Positions 5,630-5,905 of a stretch of 5,905 nt of DNA are shown in pieces (the stretch's first letter is position 1; each line of letters starts with the position of its first letter). The translations under genes and the position numbers were made by a program. Under the pieces are notes generated by a model. The model had not been told where the DNA came from, did no database searches, and saw nothing but the letters and a program-made list of their open reading frames with translations. This DNA comes from an uncultured Litorilinea sp. (GTDB taxonomy: Bacteria > Chloroflexota > Anaerolineae > Caldilineales > Caldilineaceae), in NCBI GenBank assembly GCA_946885925.1, contig CAMPHP010000232.1:1-5905 (forward strand). Reading direction: 5' to 3'.

Positions 5630-5771
5630 GAGACTATACACCTATATGACGAGACGCAGCGTATAAAAGATTCCCAACCAAACATACCTCTAGCATAGGT
5701 CTAATGCAATGCAAACGGTATGCAAGACTACTAAAGTTGAGAAGAAAACCACTGTGTTACTCCAGCCAACA

Positions 5772-5810
5772 ATTATACCAAAACGAGCTAGACAGAACTG
5801 TACGCTCGTT
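5772..5810 (-). promoter_or_regulatory. candidate distal clpC promoter (extended -10) overlapped by an inverted repeat
   Basis: TGGTATAAT (minus strand, 5780-5772) is a perfect -10 box with the extended TGn motif; no good -35 is present, as is common for extended -10 promoters. Directly upstream, AACGAGC (5782-5788) and GCTCGTT (5804-5810) are perfect inverted arms, with an inner ACAG/CTGT pair (5792-5795, 5798-5801). They cover the -35 region, where a regulator could bind. The leader to clpC would be about 200 bases. No canonical CIRCE, HAIR or CtsR heptad repeat is visible. Confidence 0.4.
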
Positions 5811-5844
5811 CACTAATGATATGAGAGGTCATGACATAAGAGTA

Positions 5845-5860
5845 TAGAATAATAGAATAA
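5845..5860. repeat. 8-bp perfect tandem repeat in AT-rich DNA
   Basis: TAGAATAA is repeated head to tail (5845-5852, 5853-5860). It lies just upstream of the rightward promoter at 5868, where an UP-element would be, and could help polymerase binding. Confidence 0.7.
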
Positions 5861-5867
5861 CTGTAAG

Positions 5868-5896
5868 TTGACATGTCAAACGATAAATTCTATAAT
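5868..5896 (+). promoter_or_regulatory. perfect consensus sigma-70 promoter facing right, -35 inside a palindrome
   Basis: TTGACA (5868-5873), a 17-base spacer and TATAAT (5891-5896) match the consensus exactly. The start of transcription should fall at about 5902-5904, so the transcribed gene lies beyond the right edge. The -35 box is the left half of the perfect palindrome TTGACATGTCAA (5868-5879), so it could be controlled by a dimeric repressor. By symmetry the palindrome also offers a TTGACA to the minus strand (5879-5874), with a weak TCTATT -10 17 bases on, which might serve clpC. Confidence 0.8.
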
Positions 5897-5905
5897 TCTC
5901 CATAT

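Larger units (their letters stand above)
5568..5905. other. AT-rich intergenic region upstream of clpC, no gene seen
   Basis: This 338-base stretch is visibly richer in A and T than the rest and has no convincing coding frame. It holds candidate clpC promoters on the minus strand and a rightward consensus promoter at its right end. Three ATGCAA motifs lie at 5704-5714 (two overlapping) and 5720-5725. An 8-bp palindrome GTCATGAC is at 5828-5835. The pattern suggests a divergent promoter region between clpC and a gene or RNA beyond the right edge. Confidence 0.75.

Noticed and set aside
5568..5905. CIRCE, HAIR or CtsR operator upstream of clpC
   Set aside because: I looked for TTAGCACTC-N9-GAGTGCTAA, CTTGAGT-N7-ACTCAAG and paired GGTCAAA heptads. 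None is present.

Overview
The window looks like a chromosomal segment of a bacterium, most likely a member of the Chloroflexota (filamentous Herpetosiphon/Chloroflexales-like types fit best). The reasons are the style of the ClpC chaperone, a helix-turn-helix plus NB-ARC protein of a kind common in that phylum, balanced base composition and ordinary Shine-Dalgarno sites. The phylum call is from recognition of protein style, not from a search.

Layout. (1) Positions 1-940, minus strand: the N-terminal 313 codons of a STAND/NB-ARC ATPase with an N-terminal DNA-binding-like domain; the rest, probably a repeat-rich sensor region, lies beyond the left edge. (2) Positions 941-1400: a 460-base divergent intergenic region rich in dyads and direct repeats. 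It has an operator-like inverted repeat at 1034-1074, two competing hairpins at 996-1023, a GC stem-loop at 1260-1291, a 12-bp direct repeat at 1297-1325 and a 13-bp tandem duplication carrying the ribosome binding site at 1372-1397. (3) Positions 1401-2510, plus strand: a 369-residue protein of unknown function with two internal peptide repeats. (4) Positions 2511-2694: a spacer holding two back-to-back stem-loops. (5) Positions 2695-2904, plus strand: a 69-residue protein with one membrane helix followed by a coiled coil. (6) Positions 2905-3074: a convergent spacer with a 16-bp tandem repeat and a triple-hairpin terminator for the gene beyond. (7) Positions 3075-5567, minus strand: a complete 830-residue ClpC-type AAA+ unfoldase. 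(8) Positions 5568-5905: an AT-rich upstream region with candidate clpC promoters and, at the right edge, a perfect consensus sigma-70 promoter facing right, whose -35 box sits in a perfect palindrome.

How the parts relate. ClpC is a housekeeping/stress protein and appears to be a single-gene transcription unit; no ctsR, mcsA, mcsB or clpP neighbour is visible. The left part looks like accessory DNA: a sensor-type ATPase diverging from an unknown gene across a region dense in possible operators. Short tandem duplications (8, 13, 15, 16 and 18 bp units) occur between 1372 and 2963 and again at 5845-5860. Those inside the 369-residue gene are multiples of three and those outside are not. I see no insertion sequence, CRISPR array, tRNA or rRNA. 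The strongest leads are the unknown repeat-bearing gene, the structured leader at 2576-2670 and the palindrome-embedded consensus promoter at the right edge.
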